DNA of 64,000 bases from Acidobacteriota bacterium (GCA_022711665.1 JAKLEN010000008.1:62001-126000), one strand, 5' to 3'; positions 1 through 8,570 are shown, counted from the first letter of the stretch. Notes: generated by a model from the sequence alone, not told the origin. Numbers and translations: made by a program.

Positions 1-519
1 GTAGCGGCAGCCCCGGACGTCGAGGCCGTATTTCTGGACGTAATAATCGCAGAGATGCTCGCCGGCGACCTTGGTGACGCCGTACATCGTCGTCGGGCTG
101 AGGATGGTCTCCTGCGGCGTCCCGGTCCGGGGCGTCGCCGGCCCGAAGGCGGCGATCGAGCTCGGCGAGTAGATGCGGGCCAGGCCGAGGGTCCGGCCGG
201 CTTCGAGGACGTTGTAGAGCCCGCTCATGTTGATGTGCCAGGCCTTCTGGGGGTTCTTCTCGCCGGTCGCGGAGAGGAGGGCGGCCAGGTGGTAGACGGT
301 GTCGATCCGGTGCTTGTGGAGGATATCGGCCAGAGCCTTGGCGTCGGTGACGTCGAGGATCTCGAACGGTCCGGCCTCGGCCAGTTCGCCCTTGGGGCGG
401 AAGATGTCGGAAACGACGACGTTGGCGCCGCCGCAGCGGGCCCGCAGGGCCCGGGCCAGCTCGGAACCGATCTGCCCGGCCGCGCCGGTAATTAGGATGC
501 GCTGAGTCTCTTTTGTCAT
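1..519 (-). CDS. L-threonine 3-dehydrogenase-like NAD-dependent epimerase (partial)
   Basis: The first 173 residues of an extended short-chain dehydrogenase are visible; the C-terminus lies beyond the window edge. The N-terminus has the Rossmann motif GAAGQIG, followed by the HLAALLSATGEKNPQ block and NMSGLYNVLEA, which resemble the epimerase-type threonine dehydrogenase (TDH) more than sugar epimerases. The catalytic YxxxK appears as MYGVTK and the serine in SPSSIAAFG. TDH oxidises L-threonine to 2-amino-3-ketobutyrate with NAD. The ATG at 519 is chosen because a GGAG-containing ribosome site lies just upstream and the Rossmann strand starts directly after it. A UDP-sugar epimerase remains possible without the C-terminal half. 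Confidence 0.8.
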   Translation of the reverse strand, partial: MTKETQRILITGAAGQIGSELARALRARCGGANVVVSDIFRPKGELAEAGPFEILDVTDAKALADILHKHRIDTVYHLAALLSATGEKNPQKAWHINMSGLYNVLEAGRTLGLARIYSPSSIAAFGPATPRTGTPQETILSPTTMYGVTKVAGEHLCDYYVQKYGLDVRGCRY

Positions 520-560
520 CGGCTTATCTCCGCTCGCGATCGATCCAATACAGAAATCTA

Positions 561-589
561 TTAATAGCACAGCGGCCGACGGACGGCAA
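561..589 (-). promoter_or_regulatory. sigma-70 promoter for the epimerase gene
   Basis: Read on the minus strand: -35 TTGCCG, 17 bp, -10 TATTAA. The start codon at 519 would lie about 35 bases below the transcription start. Confidence 0.55.
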
Positions 590-736
590 CACGGCCCGGC
601 CCGGCCGGAGAATGGGGGCAAATCTACCTTTAACCCATCACAACACCTTTTTTTCGATATTCTCAGCACCGCTCCTCCGAGCCGCTCCGGAGCGATGCTG
701 CTGGTCGCTTCTCGGAATCCGCTCCCCGAGGCAGGT

Positions 737-765
737 TTGACCCCCTCCCGGACTTGGGTTAAAGT
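737..765 (+). promoter_or_regulatory. sigma-70 promoter for the ammonia-lyase/SDR pair
   Basis: -35 TTGACC, 17 bp, -10 TAAAGT. The predicted transcript would begin near 772 and include the CAGGAGG ribosome site at 807-813. Confidence 0.6.
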
Positions 766-820
766 GGTAGGGCTGACCATGAGTCGCGATTCCGACCATC
801 ATCCCCAGGAGGCTTCCCCC

Positions 821-2344
821 ATGGCTATCACCCTGACAGGCACGAGTCTGACCGTCGAGAAGGTCGTCGAGGTGGCGCGCGGCCGCGTTCCCGTGGCCAT
901 CGACCCCGCGGCCCAGCGGCGCATCGAGAAGTGCCGGGCTCTCCTCGAGGACAAGATCCAGAAGAAAGAGATCATGTACGGCGTCAACACCGGCATCGGC
1001 GAGCTGGCCAACGTCGTCCTGGACCAGGAGCAGGTCGAAAAATTCCAGCGCTACCTCATCTACAGCCACGCCGCCGGCTATGGCAAGCCCATGCCCGAGG
1101 ACGTCGTCCGGGCGGCCATCCTCAGCCGTATCAACTGCCACTGCCACGGCCATTCGGGGCTGCGGCCGGTCGTCACCGAGACGCTGGCCGAGCTCCTCAA
1201 CAAGGGCGTCACCCCGGTCATGTGCGAGAAGGGCTCGGTCGGCGCCTGCGGCGACCTGTCGCCGATGGCCCAGATGGCCCTGGTCCCGATGGGCGAGGGC
1301 GAGGCCTTCTACCGGGGCGAGCGCCTGCCCGGGGCCGAGGCCCTCAAGCGGGCCGGCATCGAGCCGCTCGTCCTGCACGCCCGCGACGGCCTGTCCATGA
1401 TCAACGGCTCGAACGTCATCGCCGGCCTGGCCGCCCTGACCGTCCATGACGTTCACCGCTGGCTCAAGATGTCCGAGATCGCCGCGGCCATGACCCTCGA
1501 GGTCCTCAACGCCAACATGAAGGCCTACGACGAACGGCTGCATAAGACCCGCGGCTATCCGGGAGCCCTGGAATCGGCGGCCAACATCCGCCGCCTTGTC
1601 GAGGGGAGCGGGCTCCTGGCCCAGCCGGGCAAGAAAGTCCAGGACGCCTACAGCCTGCGCAGCACGCCCCAGGTCGTCGGGGCGGGCCGCGACGCCCTCA
1701 AGTGGGCCCGCTACATGATCGAGATCGAGCTCAACGGCGCGGCCGACAACCCCGTCTTCTTCCCCGACGAGCAGCTGGTCCTGACCGGGGCCAATTTCCA
1801 GGGCGTGCCCATGGCCTTCCCGCTCGAGCTCCTCGGCACGGCCGTGACCACGATCGCCGTCCTGTCGGAGCGGCGCCACAACCGGCTGATGAACCCGCAT
1901 CTCAGCGCCGGCCTGCCGGCCTTCCTGACCAAGGGCGCGGGCATGTTCTCGGGCTTGATGCTGACCCAGTACACGGCCGGCGCCCTCGTCTGCGAGAACC
2001 GCGTCCTGTCGCATCCCGCGGCCACGGGCTCCATCCCGGCCGCCGCGGACCAGGAGGATTTCGTCAGCATGGGCATGACCACGGCCCTCAAGACCCGCCA
2101 GATCCTCGACAACGCCCAGGCCATCCTGGCCATCGAGCTCATGGCCGGGGCCCAGGCCCTCGATTTCCGCCGCCCGGTCAAGCCCGGCCCGGGCGCCCAG
2201 GCAGCCTACGAGGTCATCCGCAAGCACGTGGCCCGGCTGGAGGAGGACCGGCCGCTGTACGACGACATCAACAAGCTCAAGACGGTCGTCGAGTCCGGCG
2301 AGATCCTGGACGCCGTCGAGCGGGCCGTCGGGCCCCTGGCGTGA
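821..2344 (+). CDS. hutH: histidine ammonia-lyase family protein (MIO enzyme) with Ala-Cys-Gly triad
   Basis: A 507-residue protein of normal length for histidine ammonia-lyase, which converts histidine to urocanate plus ammonia. Family motifs: YGVNTGIG (substrate tyrosine loop), YSHAAG (the SH pair typical of histidine rather than phenylalanine/tyrosine lyases), AYSLRSTPQVVG and DQEDFVSM. The electrophilic MIO group normally forms from Ala-Ser-Gly at 142-144; here it reads Ala-Cys-Gly, in GSVGACGDLSP. The ATG at 821 is preceded by CAGGAGG at ideal distance; in-frame starts further upstream lack a site. No hutU, hutI or other histidine-degradation gene is beside it, so the substrate is inferred from family only. 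An SDR gene follows 4 bases after the stop. Confidence 0.88.
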   Translation: MAITLTGTSLTVEKVVEVARGRVPVAIDPAAQRRIEKCRALLEDKIQKKEIMYGVNTGIGELANVVLDQEQVEKFQRYLIYSHAAGYGKPMPEDVVRAAILSRINCHCHGHSGLRPVVTETLAELLNKGVTPVMCEKGSVGACGDLSPMAQMALVPMGEGEAFYRGERLPGAEALKRAGIEPLVLHARDGLSMINGSNVIAGLAALTVHDVHRWLKMSEIAAAMTLEVLNANMKAYDERLHKTRGYPGALESAANIRRLVEGSGLLAQPGKKVQDAYSLRSTPQVVGAGRDALKWARYMIEIELNGAADNPVFFPDEQLVLTGANFQGVPMAFPLELLGTAVTTIAVLSERRHNRLMNPHLSAGLPAFLTKGAGMFSGLMLTQYTAGALVCENRVLSHPAATGSIPAAADQEDFVSMGMTTALKTRQILDNAQAILAIELMAGAQALDFRRPVKPGPGAQAAYEVIRKHVARLEEDRPLYDDINKLKTVVESGEILDAVERAVGPLA

Positions 2345-2348
2345 CATC

Positions 2349-3065
2349 ATGAGCCTGCGCATCGCCCTGGTCACCGGGGCCAGCCGCGGCATCGGCCGGG
2401 CCATCGCCCTGCGGCTGGCCGAGGACGTCTCCGGCGTGGCCGTCCATTACTTCAGCCGGCGCGAGGAGGCCCAGGAGCTGGCCGCGGCCATCCGCGAGAA
2501 GGGCAAGCTCGCGGCCGTGTTCAGGGCCGACCTGACCAAGAAGGCCCAGGCCGCCGGCCTGGTCAAAAAGGTCGAGGAGCGATTCGCCCGGGTGGACGTC
2601 CTGGTCAACAACGTCGGGCCCTTCCTGATCAAGCCCTGGGATCAGCTCGAGGTCGCCGACTGGGAGCGGGTTCTGCGGGGCAACCTGCTCGGGCCGTACT
2701 TTTGCATGAAGGCGGCCCTGCCCGGCATGCGCAAGCGGAAGTGGGGAAGGGTCGTCAACATCGGCTACAGCCGGGCCGAGCATCTCGGCGCTTTCCCCAC
2801 GATCGCTCCCTACGCCGTGGCCAAGACAGGCCTGCTGACCCTGACCCGGACGGCGGCCGCGGCCGAGGTCGTGAACGGGATCACGGTAAACATGGTCTCT
2901 CCGGGTCTCATCCGCGGCGGGGCCCTGCCGTCGCTGAAGAACGTCTCCGAAGCCCAGCTCGGCACCGTCGAGGACGTGGCCGAGGCCGTCGCCCACTGCG
3001 CCTTGGACGCCGCGGCGGCCGTCACGGGCGCCAACATCATCGTCGCCGGCACCTGGAAGATGTAG
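2349..3065 (+). CDS. short-chain dehydrogenase/reductase (FabG-like)
   Basis: A 238-residue classical SDR. TGASRGIG (residues 9-16) binds the nucleotide, NNVG (87-90) is the family's NNAG variant, Ser141 and Tyr155/Lys159 form the catalytic group (PYAVAK), and the C-terminus TGANIIVAG fits the usual FabG ending. The substrate cannot be read from sequence. It starts 4 bases after the ammonia-lyase stop, so the two are co-transcribed and probably coupled in translation. The residue following the nucleotide motif gives no clear cofactor preference. Confidence 0.85.
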   Translation: MSLRIALVTGASRGIGRAIALRLAEDVSGVAVHYFSRREEAQELAAAIREKGKLAAVFRADLTKKAQAAGLVKKVEERFARVDVLVNNVGPFLIKPWDQLEVADWERVLRGNLLGPYFCMKAALPGMRKRKWGRVVNIGYSRAEHLGAFPTIAPYAVAKTGLLTLTRTAAAAEVVNGITVNMVSPGLIRGGALPSLKNVSEAQLGTVEDVAEAVAHCALDAAAAVTGANIIVAGTWKM

Positions 3066-3071
3066 TTCAGG

Positions 3072-3100
3072 TTGACTTACCGGAGGGGCGGCGATACAGT
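3072..3100 (+). promoter_or_regulatory. sigma-70 promoter for SPFH/D-aminoacylase genes
   Basis: -35 TTGACT, 17 bp, -10 TACAGT, starting 7 bases after the SDR stop codon. The transcript would start near 3107, about 26 bases above the ATG at 3133, and include a GAGAGGAG ribosome site. Confidence 0.65.
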
Positions 3101-3132
3101 TTGAAACGCGCTTCAGCGCAGAGAGGAGACAC

Positions 3133-3993
3133 ATGCCTACGACCGCCTATCTCTGGATCATCGGCATTCTCGTTTTCATCTTTCTCCTGGGCATCCGCAT
3201 CGTCCGGCCGACCCACCGGGGCCTGGTCGAGCGGCTGGGCAAGTACCAGCGCTTCGCCCTGCCGGGCTTCAACTGGGTCATCCCGGTCATAGAGCAGCTG
3301 CGCCAGATCAACATCACCGAGATGATGGTCGACGCCGCGCCCCAGGAGATCATCACCAACGACAACCTCAACGCCCGGGTCGACGCCCAGGTCTATTTCC
3401 GGGTCAAGGAGGACGAGACCAGCGTCAAGGCCTCCCAGTACCACGTCAACAACTTCCAGTGGCAGATAGTCAACCTGGCCCGGACGACCCTGCGCAACAT
3501 CATCGGCACCCTGACCCTCAAGTCGGCCAACAGCGAGCGGGGCAAGATCAACGAGGAGCTGCTCAAGACCCTGTCCACGGAAACGGCCCGCTGGGGCATC
3601 GACATCGTCCGGACCGAGCTCAAGGAGATCGATCCGCCCAAGGATGTCCAGGAGACGATGAACAAGGTGGTCAAGGCCGAGAACGAGAAGATAGCCGCCG
3701 TCGACTTCGCCACGGCCCGCGAGACCTCGGCCGACGGCGACCGCCGGGCCGAGATCAAGAGGGCCGAGGGCGTCCGCCAGGCCAAGATCCTCGAGGCCCA
3801 GGGCGAGGCCGAAGCCATCCGACTGGTCAACGAAGCGGCCGAGAGGTACTTCGTCGGCAACGCCCAGGTCCTGCGCCGCCTCCAGGCCCTGGAGACCGCG
3901 CTGCAGGCCAACGCCAAGATCATCGTCCCCTCGGACAAGGACCTGGTCAACGTCATCGGCGAGATGGCCGGCATCGTCCCGCTGAAGAAATAG
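3133..3993 (+). CDS. SPFH/Band 7 domain protein (stomatin/QmcA-like)
   Basis: A 286-residue membrane-anchored scaffold protein. Residues about 4-22 form one hydrophobic anchor, followed by the stomatin signature region (RGLVERLGKYQR, LPGFNWVIPVIEQ) and a SPFH core to about residue 170. A charged coiled-coil region rich in Ala-Glu (AEIKRAEGVRQAKILEAQGEAEAIR) follows. Such proteins oligomerise in the inner membrane and organise proteases or lipid domains. The partner NfeD, often adjacent, is absent here; instead a secreted D-aminoacylase starts 5 bases after the stop. Confidence 0.88.
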   Translation: MPTTAYLWIIGILVFIFLLGIRIVRPTHRGLVERLGKYQRFALPGFNWVIPVIEQLRQINITEMMVDAAPQEIITNDNLNARVDAQVYFRVKEDETSVKASQYHVNNFQWQIVNLARTTLRNIIGTLTLKSANSERGKINEELLKTLSTETARWGIDIVRTELKEIDPPKDVQETMNKVVKAENEKIAAVDFATARETSADGDRRAEIKRAEGVRQAKILEAQGEAEAIRLVNEAAERYFVGNAQVLRRLQALETALQANAKIIVPSDKDLVNVIGEMAGIVPLKK

Positions 3994-3998
3994 AAGCT

Positions 3999-5801
3999 AT
4001 GAAGGAACACCGTCCAATTCGCCTCGCCCTCCTCCTGGCCCTGGCGCTCGGCTTGGCCGCCGGCGCCCCGCACCGCCTGGCTGCCGCCGGCCCGGACTTC
4101 GACATCCTCATCAAGAACGGCCTGGTCCTCGACGGATCGCTGAAGCCCGCCTTCCGGGCCGACGTCGCGGTCAAGGACGGCCGCATCGTCCGGGTCGCGC
4201 CGTCCCTCCGCGGCCCGGCCGCCCGGACGATCGACGCCCGCGGCCTCTACGTCGCGCCGGGCTTCATCGACCTCCACACCCACGTCGACCGGGCCCTGCC
4301 GTTTCCCGAGCACCGGGCCCCGCTGGGCTACCTGACCCAGGGCGTGACGACGCTCGTCGGCGGCCAATGCGGCACGAGCGCCTGGCCCATCTTCGAGAAG
4401 GCCTCCGACCAGATCCGGCGCTTCACGGAAGAGGGCGTCGGCCTGAACATCGCCATGCTCGTCGGCCACGGCTCGGTCCGCCAGCTCGTAATGGGCATGG
4501 AGGACCGGGCGCCGACGCCGGACGAGCTCGAGCGGATGAAGGCCCTGGTCAAAGAGGCCATGGAGCAGGGCGCCGTCGGCCTCTCCACCGGGCTTATTTA
4601 CCGGCCGGGCCTCTACGCCAAGACCGACGAGATCCTCGAGCTGGTCAAGGTCATCGCTCCCTACGGCGGCATCTACCACTCCCACGTCCGCAACGAGCGC
4701 GGCCGGCTGCTCGAGGCCATCAAGGAGTGCCTCGCCATCGCCGAAGGGGCCGGCGTGCGGGCCAACATCTCCCACTTCAAGGTCATGCGCCGGGCCAACT
4801 GGGGCCTGGTCGGGGAGGCCATGCGCCTGGTCGAGGCGGCCCGGGCCCGCGGGCTCAGGATCACGGCCGACCAATATCCCTACCGCTTCTCCAACACCGA
4901 GCCGTACTCGCCGCTCGTTCCCGCCGAGGCCTGGCGGGGCGGCGAGCCGGGCCTAGCGGCGTCCGATCTGAGCCGGGCCTTCGCCCGCCTCCGCGACGCC
5001 GATCTGCTCGAGCTCTACGCCAAGTGCACGCCCTGGACCCCGCTGTCGCCGCCCCATCTCGATTTCCTTAACGGCCTGCCGCGGGACCGCTTCGTCGACC
5101 TCGTCGCCTCGGCCGTCCTCGAGGGACGGACGCGGGGAGCCGCGAACGAGAGGGAACGGGCCCTCTTCGTCCGGCGCCTGGGCCGGCCGGAGGAGGCCCG
5201 GGCCATCCGCGCCGCCGTCCAGGCCTATTACGACGATGTCGGCGCGGAGAACATGATCATCGCCGTCGCGGCCGACGAGTCGATCCAAGGGAAGTCCCTG
5301 GCGGACGTCGCCGCCCTGCGGAAGAAGACGGTCGTCGACACGGCCATCGAGCTGGAGCTGGCCGGGACGCTGGCCGTCCCCTTCAACATGTGCGAGCCGG
5401 ACATCGAGGCCGTCATGGCGAAGGATTACGTGGCCACGGGCAGCGACGGCATCCTGCCCGTCTACGGGATCGAGCGGCCGCACCCCCGCTCCTACTCGAC
5501 GTTCCTCTACAAGATCCAGAGATACGTCCTGGAACGCAAGGTCCTGACGCTGTCCCAGGCCATTCGCTCCCAGACGTCGCTCCCGGCCGATATCATGAAC
5601 TGGCCCGACCGGGGTCGGATCGCCGAGGGCGCGGCGGCGGACATCGTCGTCCTCGACCTCAAGGGCATCGCCGTGCCGTCCTCGATCTCGGCCCCGCACC
5701 GGCTCAGCCGGGGGGTCCGCCATCTCCTCGTCAACGGCCGGATAGTGCTCGACGGCGGGAATTTTACTGGAACGCTGGCCGGGAAGGTCCTCGGCCGCTG
5801 A
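3999..5801 (+). CDS. secreted N-acyl-D-amino-acid deacylase (D-aminoacylase family amidohydrolase)
   Basis: A 600-residue amidohydrolase with an N-terminal signal peptide (hydrophobic stretch about residues 8-30). The metal-binding HxH is in GFIDLHTHVD; further family blocks are GGQCGTSAWP, STGLIYRPG, YHSHVRNE, ANISHFKV and DQYPYRFSNT, with GSDGI and SYSTF near the C-terminus. D-aminoacylases remove acyl groups from N-acyl-D-amino acids. The start at 3999 gives the signal peptide; the frame remains open upstream inside the SPFH gene, but that is a shadow reading. It faces a glutamate-racemase-like lipoprotein and gamma-glutamyltransferase across a terminator, suggesting a role on D-amino-acid-containing peptides outside the cytoplasm. 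Confidence 0.85.
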   Translation: MKEHRPIRLALLLALALGLAAGAPHRLAAAGPDFDILIKNGLVLDGSLKPAFRADVAVKDGRIVRVAPSLRGPAARTIDARGLYVAPGFIDLHTHVDRALPFPEHRAPLGYLTQGVTTLVGGQCGTSAWPIFEKASDQIRRFTEEGVGLNIAMLVGHGSVRQLVMGMEDRAPTPDELERMKALVKEAMEQGAVGLSTGLIYRPGLYAKTDEILELVKVIAPYGGIYHSHVRNERGRLLEAIKECLAIAEGAGVRANISHFKVMRRANWGLVGEAMRLVEAARARGLRITADQYPYRFSNTEPYSPLVPAEAWRGGEPGLAASDLSRAFARLRDADLLELYAKCTPWTPLSPPHLDFLNGLPRDRFVDLVASAVLEGRTRGAANERERALFVRRLGRPEEARAIRAAVQAYYDDVGAENMIIAVAADESIQGKSLADVAALRKKTVVDTAIELELAGTLAVPFNMCEPDIEAVMAKDYVATGSDGILPVYGIERPHPRSYSTFLYKIQRYVLERKVLTLSQAIRSQTSLPADIMNWPDRGRIAEGAAADIVVLDLKGIAVPSSISAPHRLSRGVRHLLVNGRIVLDGGNFTGTLAGKVLGR

Positions 5802-5822
5802 CCGGCGGCCGAGGACCTGTTT
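5785..5822. terminator. strong hairpin between convergent genes
   Basis: A perfect 14-bp inverted repeat (arms 5785-5798 and 5805-5818, loop of 6) overlaps the D-aminoacylase stop codon and is followed on the plus strand by GTTT. It lies 10 bases from the stop of the convergent racemase-like gene, so it can serve both. Confidence 0.75.
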
Positions 5823-5827
5823 AAAGG

Positions 5828-6853
5828 CTATTTCTTCTTCGGCCGCTCGAAGGAGACTTCGAAGAGCTTGAGGTCGCGGGTGTAGTTCCGGAAGGCCGCG
5901 GCCACGTCCGGGGAGACCGCTTCGAGTAGCGGCCCGATGGCCCCGCGTTCCTGCTCGGTGATCTCCAGCTTGGAGACGACCTCGACGGCCACCTCCGTCC
6001 GCGGATGCCTGTGGAGATAGGCCGGCTGGAAGAGAACGTCGCCCAGGAGAGGGTTGGGATCGAGCAGCTCGATCCCCGGGTGCCCGGCCGCGGCGAAGGC
6101 CTCGGCGAACTGCTGCCGGGCGTAGCCGTAGTGGGTGCAGTTGAAGCTGGCGAACAGGGGCCCGGCGACGGGGCCGGTCTTGGCCAGGGCCTCGTCCACG
6201 AAGCGGCGGATATAACCCACCGTCTCCTCCGTCGCGATGCCCCGCTCGATCGCCCCGGCCAGCTTGTGGCAGGCCTGGCCGACGATCCGCTCGGCCGGGA
6301 ACCCCCGGGCCACGAGGGCCTTCTTGTGCGCTTCGTTCTCGATCGTGGTCTTCGTCCCGAAGAGGATGGCCGTGGCCCCGGGGGACTTTTCGAACTGGCT
6401 GGCGATCAGGTCGACGCCCGTATCGACGATGCCGACCGCCGGGAAGGGCGCCTTGCGGGAGAAGGCCGTCCGGTCGTAGACGACCGACAGGGTGTTGCAG
6501 GCGATGAGCAGGATGTCGGGCCGGTAGCGCTTCTCCATGGCCCGGAGAATGACGTCGAAGATGCGGTCCTTCTCGGCTTCGGAGGCCAGGCCGTTGTAGC
6601 CGATCTTGTCGAAGTTGGCGTTATAGAAAACGATGCGGGCCCGGCGAAAGACGCCGCTCGCCGGCAGCCGGGCGGCGATGTCGGCCGCGACCGACAGCCC
6701 GCCCAGTCCCGAGTCCGTGACCAGGATGGTGACGTCCTGCTTCTTCGACAGGACGTCGTCGATCAGGGCCTCGCGGCTTTTCGCCGGTTTGGAGCAGGAG
6801 AACGCGGCCAGGGCCGCGATAAGCGTCAGGATGGAAACCGCCGATCTTTTCAT
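5828..6853 (-). CDS. glutamate/aspartate racemase-fold lipoprotein
   Basis: A 341-residue protein with the MurI-type racemase fold: DSGLGGLSVAADIA, Cys119 in LIACNTLSVV and Cys239 in FNCTHYGY. The two catalytic cysteines are 120 residues apart, close to the usual spacing in glutamate racemase. Unlike cytoplasmic MurI it begins with MKRSAVSILTLIAALAAFSC, a hydrophobic signal ending in a possible lipobox, which predicts export and lipid anchoring. Racemase chemistry (L-Glu to D-Glu, cofactor-free) is known for the family; an extracytoplasmic version is inferred. It is the last gene of the operon starting at 11722, 28 bases after gamma-glutamyltransferase. Confidence 0.8.
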   Translation of the reverse strand: MKRSAVSILTLIAALAAFSCSKPAKSREALIDDVLSKKQDVTILVTDSGLGGLSVAADIAARLPASGVFRRARIVFYNANFDKIGYNGLASEAEKDRIFDVILRAMEKRYRPDILLIACNTLSVVYDRTAFSRKAPFPAVGIVDTGVDLIASQFEKSPGATAILFGTKTTIENEAHKKALVARGFPAERIVGQACHKLAGAIERGIATEETVGYIRRFVDEALAKTGPVAGPLFASFNCTHYGYARQQFAEAFAAAGHPGIELLDPNPLLGDVLFQPAYLHRHPRTEVAVEVVSKLEITEQERGAIGPLLEAVSPDVAAAFRNYTRDLKLFEVSFERPKKK

Positions 6854-6881
6854 GATATCCGCCTCCGTTCGTTCAGAGATA

Positions 6882-8570
6882 TCAATAGCCCGCGGCCGCG
6901 CCGTCCCGGCGTGAATCGGCCGCTCCGCAGATCCTCCGGGCCCGGGCGTCGAGAAAGATCCCCTGGGCTCCGCCGAAATAGTTGTCCCAGTCCGGATAGA
7001 CCTTGACCTTGTGGCCCCAGGACTCGAGGGTCTTGACGACCTCGCCGGGGATGCGGCCCTCGACGGCCAGGGTTTTCGTCAGGCAATGCACCCGCGGCGC
7101 CTCGATGGCTTCGTCCAGGCCCATGCCGAAGTCGACGAAGTTGATGACGATCTGGGCCAGGGCCGAAACGATCCGGGTGGCGCCGGGCGAGCCCAGGACC
7201 AGGACCGGCTTCCCGGACCGGCAAACCACGGTCGGGGCGATGCTGCTGGCCGGCCGCCGGCCGGGGCCGATGGCGTTCGGGCCGCCGGGCTGGCTGTCGA
7301 AATCGGCCAGGTGGTTGTTGAGGATGACGCCCGTGCCGGGGACGACGATGCCCGAGCCGAAGAAGCTGTTGATGCTCTGGGTCAGGGCGACGACGTTGCC
7401 CTTTTCGTCGGCGACGGACAGGTGGGAGGTGCTCTCTCTCTCTCTGCCGACGAGCGAGGGCGGGGCGTAATCGAAGCGGGCCTTCCCCTCGACGATCCGG
7501 TCCCGCAGCCCGGCGGCGTAGGCCTTGTCGGTCAGGGCGGCCACGGGGATGGCGAAAACGTCGGGGTCGCCGGAATTGACGGCCTTGTCGGCGTAGATCA
7601 TCTTCATGGCTTCGGCCAGGACGTGGATGAGCCGGGCGCTCGCCGGACCCATGCTTTTCACGTCGAAGCCCTCGATGATGTTCAAGAGCTCGACGAGGTG
7701 GGTGCCGCCGCCCGTCGGCGGCGCCGCCGACAGGATCTCGTAGCCGCGGTAGGTCCCGGCGACGGGCGTCCGGAGCTTGGCCTGGTAGCCGGCCAGGTCC
7801 GCGGCCTCCATGACCCCGCCCAGCCGCCGCAGCTCGGCGACGACGGCCTCGGCCATCGGGCCTTCGTAGAAAACGCGCGGCCCGCCGGCCGCGAGCCTCT
7901 CCAGGGTCGCGGCCAGGTCCTCGTTGCGAAGCACGGCCCCGGGCTCGGCCGGCAGGCCGTCCGGCAGGTAGATGGCCGCCGCGGCCGGGTATTTCTGGAG
8001 CTTTTCCATGTTCTCGACGATCATCCCGTTGAGTTTCGGGCTGACCGTGACGCCTTCGCGGCAGAGCCGGATGGCCGGTTCCAGGACCTGGGCCAGGCTC
8101 ATCGTGCCGAACTTCTCCAGGGCCAGGGCGGCCCCGGCGACCAGCCCGGGGACGCCGACCGAGTCCGGGCCCTCGGCCGTCCGGGCGTCGAAGGACGGGC
8201 CGGCCCCGTAGTAATATTCCGGCGTCGCGCCGCGGGGGGCCGTCTCCCGGTAATCGATCATGACCGCCTCGGGCCGGCCGGCCATCTTGACGATCATGAA
8301 GCCGCCGCCCCCGACGCCCGAGGCGTTCGGCTCGGCCAGGCCCAGGGCGAAGGCCGTGGCCACGGCGGCGTCGACGGCGTTGCCGCCCTTCTTGAGGATC
8401 TCGAGGCCGACGGCCGTGGCGGCGGGGTGGGCCGAGGCGGCCATGGCCCGGCGGGCCACGACGTCGCCGGGACCGACGGGCCGGCCCCCGGCGCAGGCGG
8501 CCGAAAGGCCGAGGAGGAGGACGGCGGCCGGACCGGCCGCCCGGCGGGCCAGGGATCGCCCGGCGATCAT
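6882..8570 (-). CDS. ggt: gamma-glutamyltransferase
   Basis: A 562-residue Ntn-hydrolase precursor. ASAHPAATAVGLEIL and GNAVDAAVATAFALG mark the large-subunit start. Autocleavage should occur before Thr381, in STSHLSV (usually TTHxSV), yielding the small subunit; GSPGATRIVSA matches the family GSPGG site. The enzyme transfers or hydrolyses gamma-glutamyl groups of glutathione and gamma-glutamyl peptides in the periplasm. The signal ends GLSAAC, a plausible lipobox. The ATG at 8570 follows GGAGAG and overlaps the TPR gene stop (ATGA), indicating coupling. A (CT)7 tract lies just before the nucleophile codon. Confidence 0.92.
   Translation of the reverse strand: MIAGRSLARRAAGPAAVLLLGLSAACAGGRPVGPGDVVARRAMAASAHPAATAVGLEILKKGGNAVDAAVATAFALGLAEPNASGVGGGGFMIVKMAGRPEAVMIDYRETAPRGATPEYYYGAGPSFDARTAEGPDSVGVPGLVAGAALALEKFGTMSLAQVLEPAIRLCREGVTVSPKLNGMIVENMEKLQKYPAAAAIYLPDGLPAEPGAVLRNEDLAATLERLAAGGPRVFYEGPMAEAVVAELRRLGGVMEAADLAGYQAKLRTPVAGTYRGYEILSAAPPTGGGTHLVELLNIIEGFDVKSMGPASARLIHVLAEAMKMIYADKAVNSGDPDVFAIPVAALTDKAYAAGLRDRIVEGKARFDYAPPSLVGRERESTSHLSVADEKGNVVALTQSINSFFGSGIVVPGTGVILNNHLADFDSQPGGPNAIGPGRRPASSIAPTVVCRSGKPVLVLGSPGATRIVSALAQIVINFVDFGMGLDEAIEAPRVHCLTKTLAVEGRIPGEVVKTLESWGHKVKVYPDWDNYFGGAQGIFLDARARRICGAADSRRDGAAAGY
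7432..7445 (-). repeat. (CT)7 dinucleotide tract inside ggt
   Basis: Seven CT units (GA on the coding strand) encode Arg-Glu-Arg-Glu-Ser immediately before the catalytic threonine. Loss or gain of a unit would shift the frame ahead of the small subunit. Confidence 0.8.

Larger units (their letters stand above)
520..820. other. intergenic region with two outward-facing promoters
   Basis: This gap separates the divergent epimerase and ammonia-lyase genes. It holds one promoter for each, a short A/T-rich stretch around 635-655 containing a run of T, and a small palindrome (GCTCCGGAGC) near 690. No open frame here looks like a gene, and I recognise no riboswitch. Confidence 0.6.

Noticed and set aside
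630-645. GTGATGGGTTA shared with the region upstream of the TonB receptor (near 16643)
   Set aside because: An 11-base match is expected by chance many times in 64 kb on two strands; no symmetry supports it as an operator.
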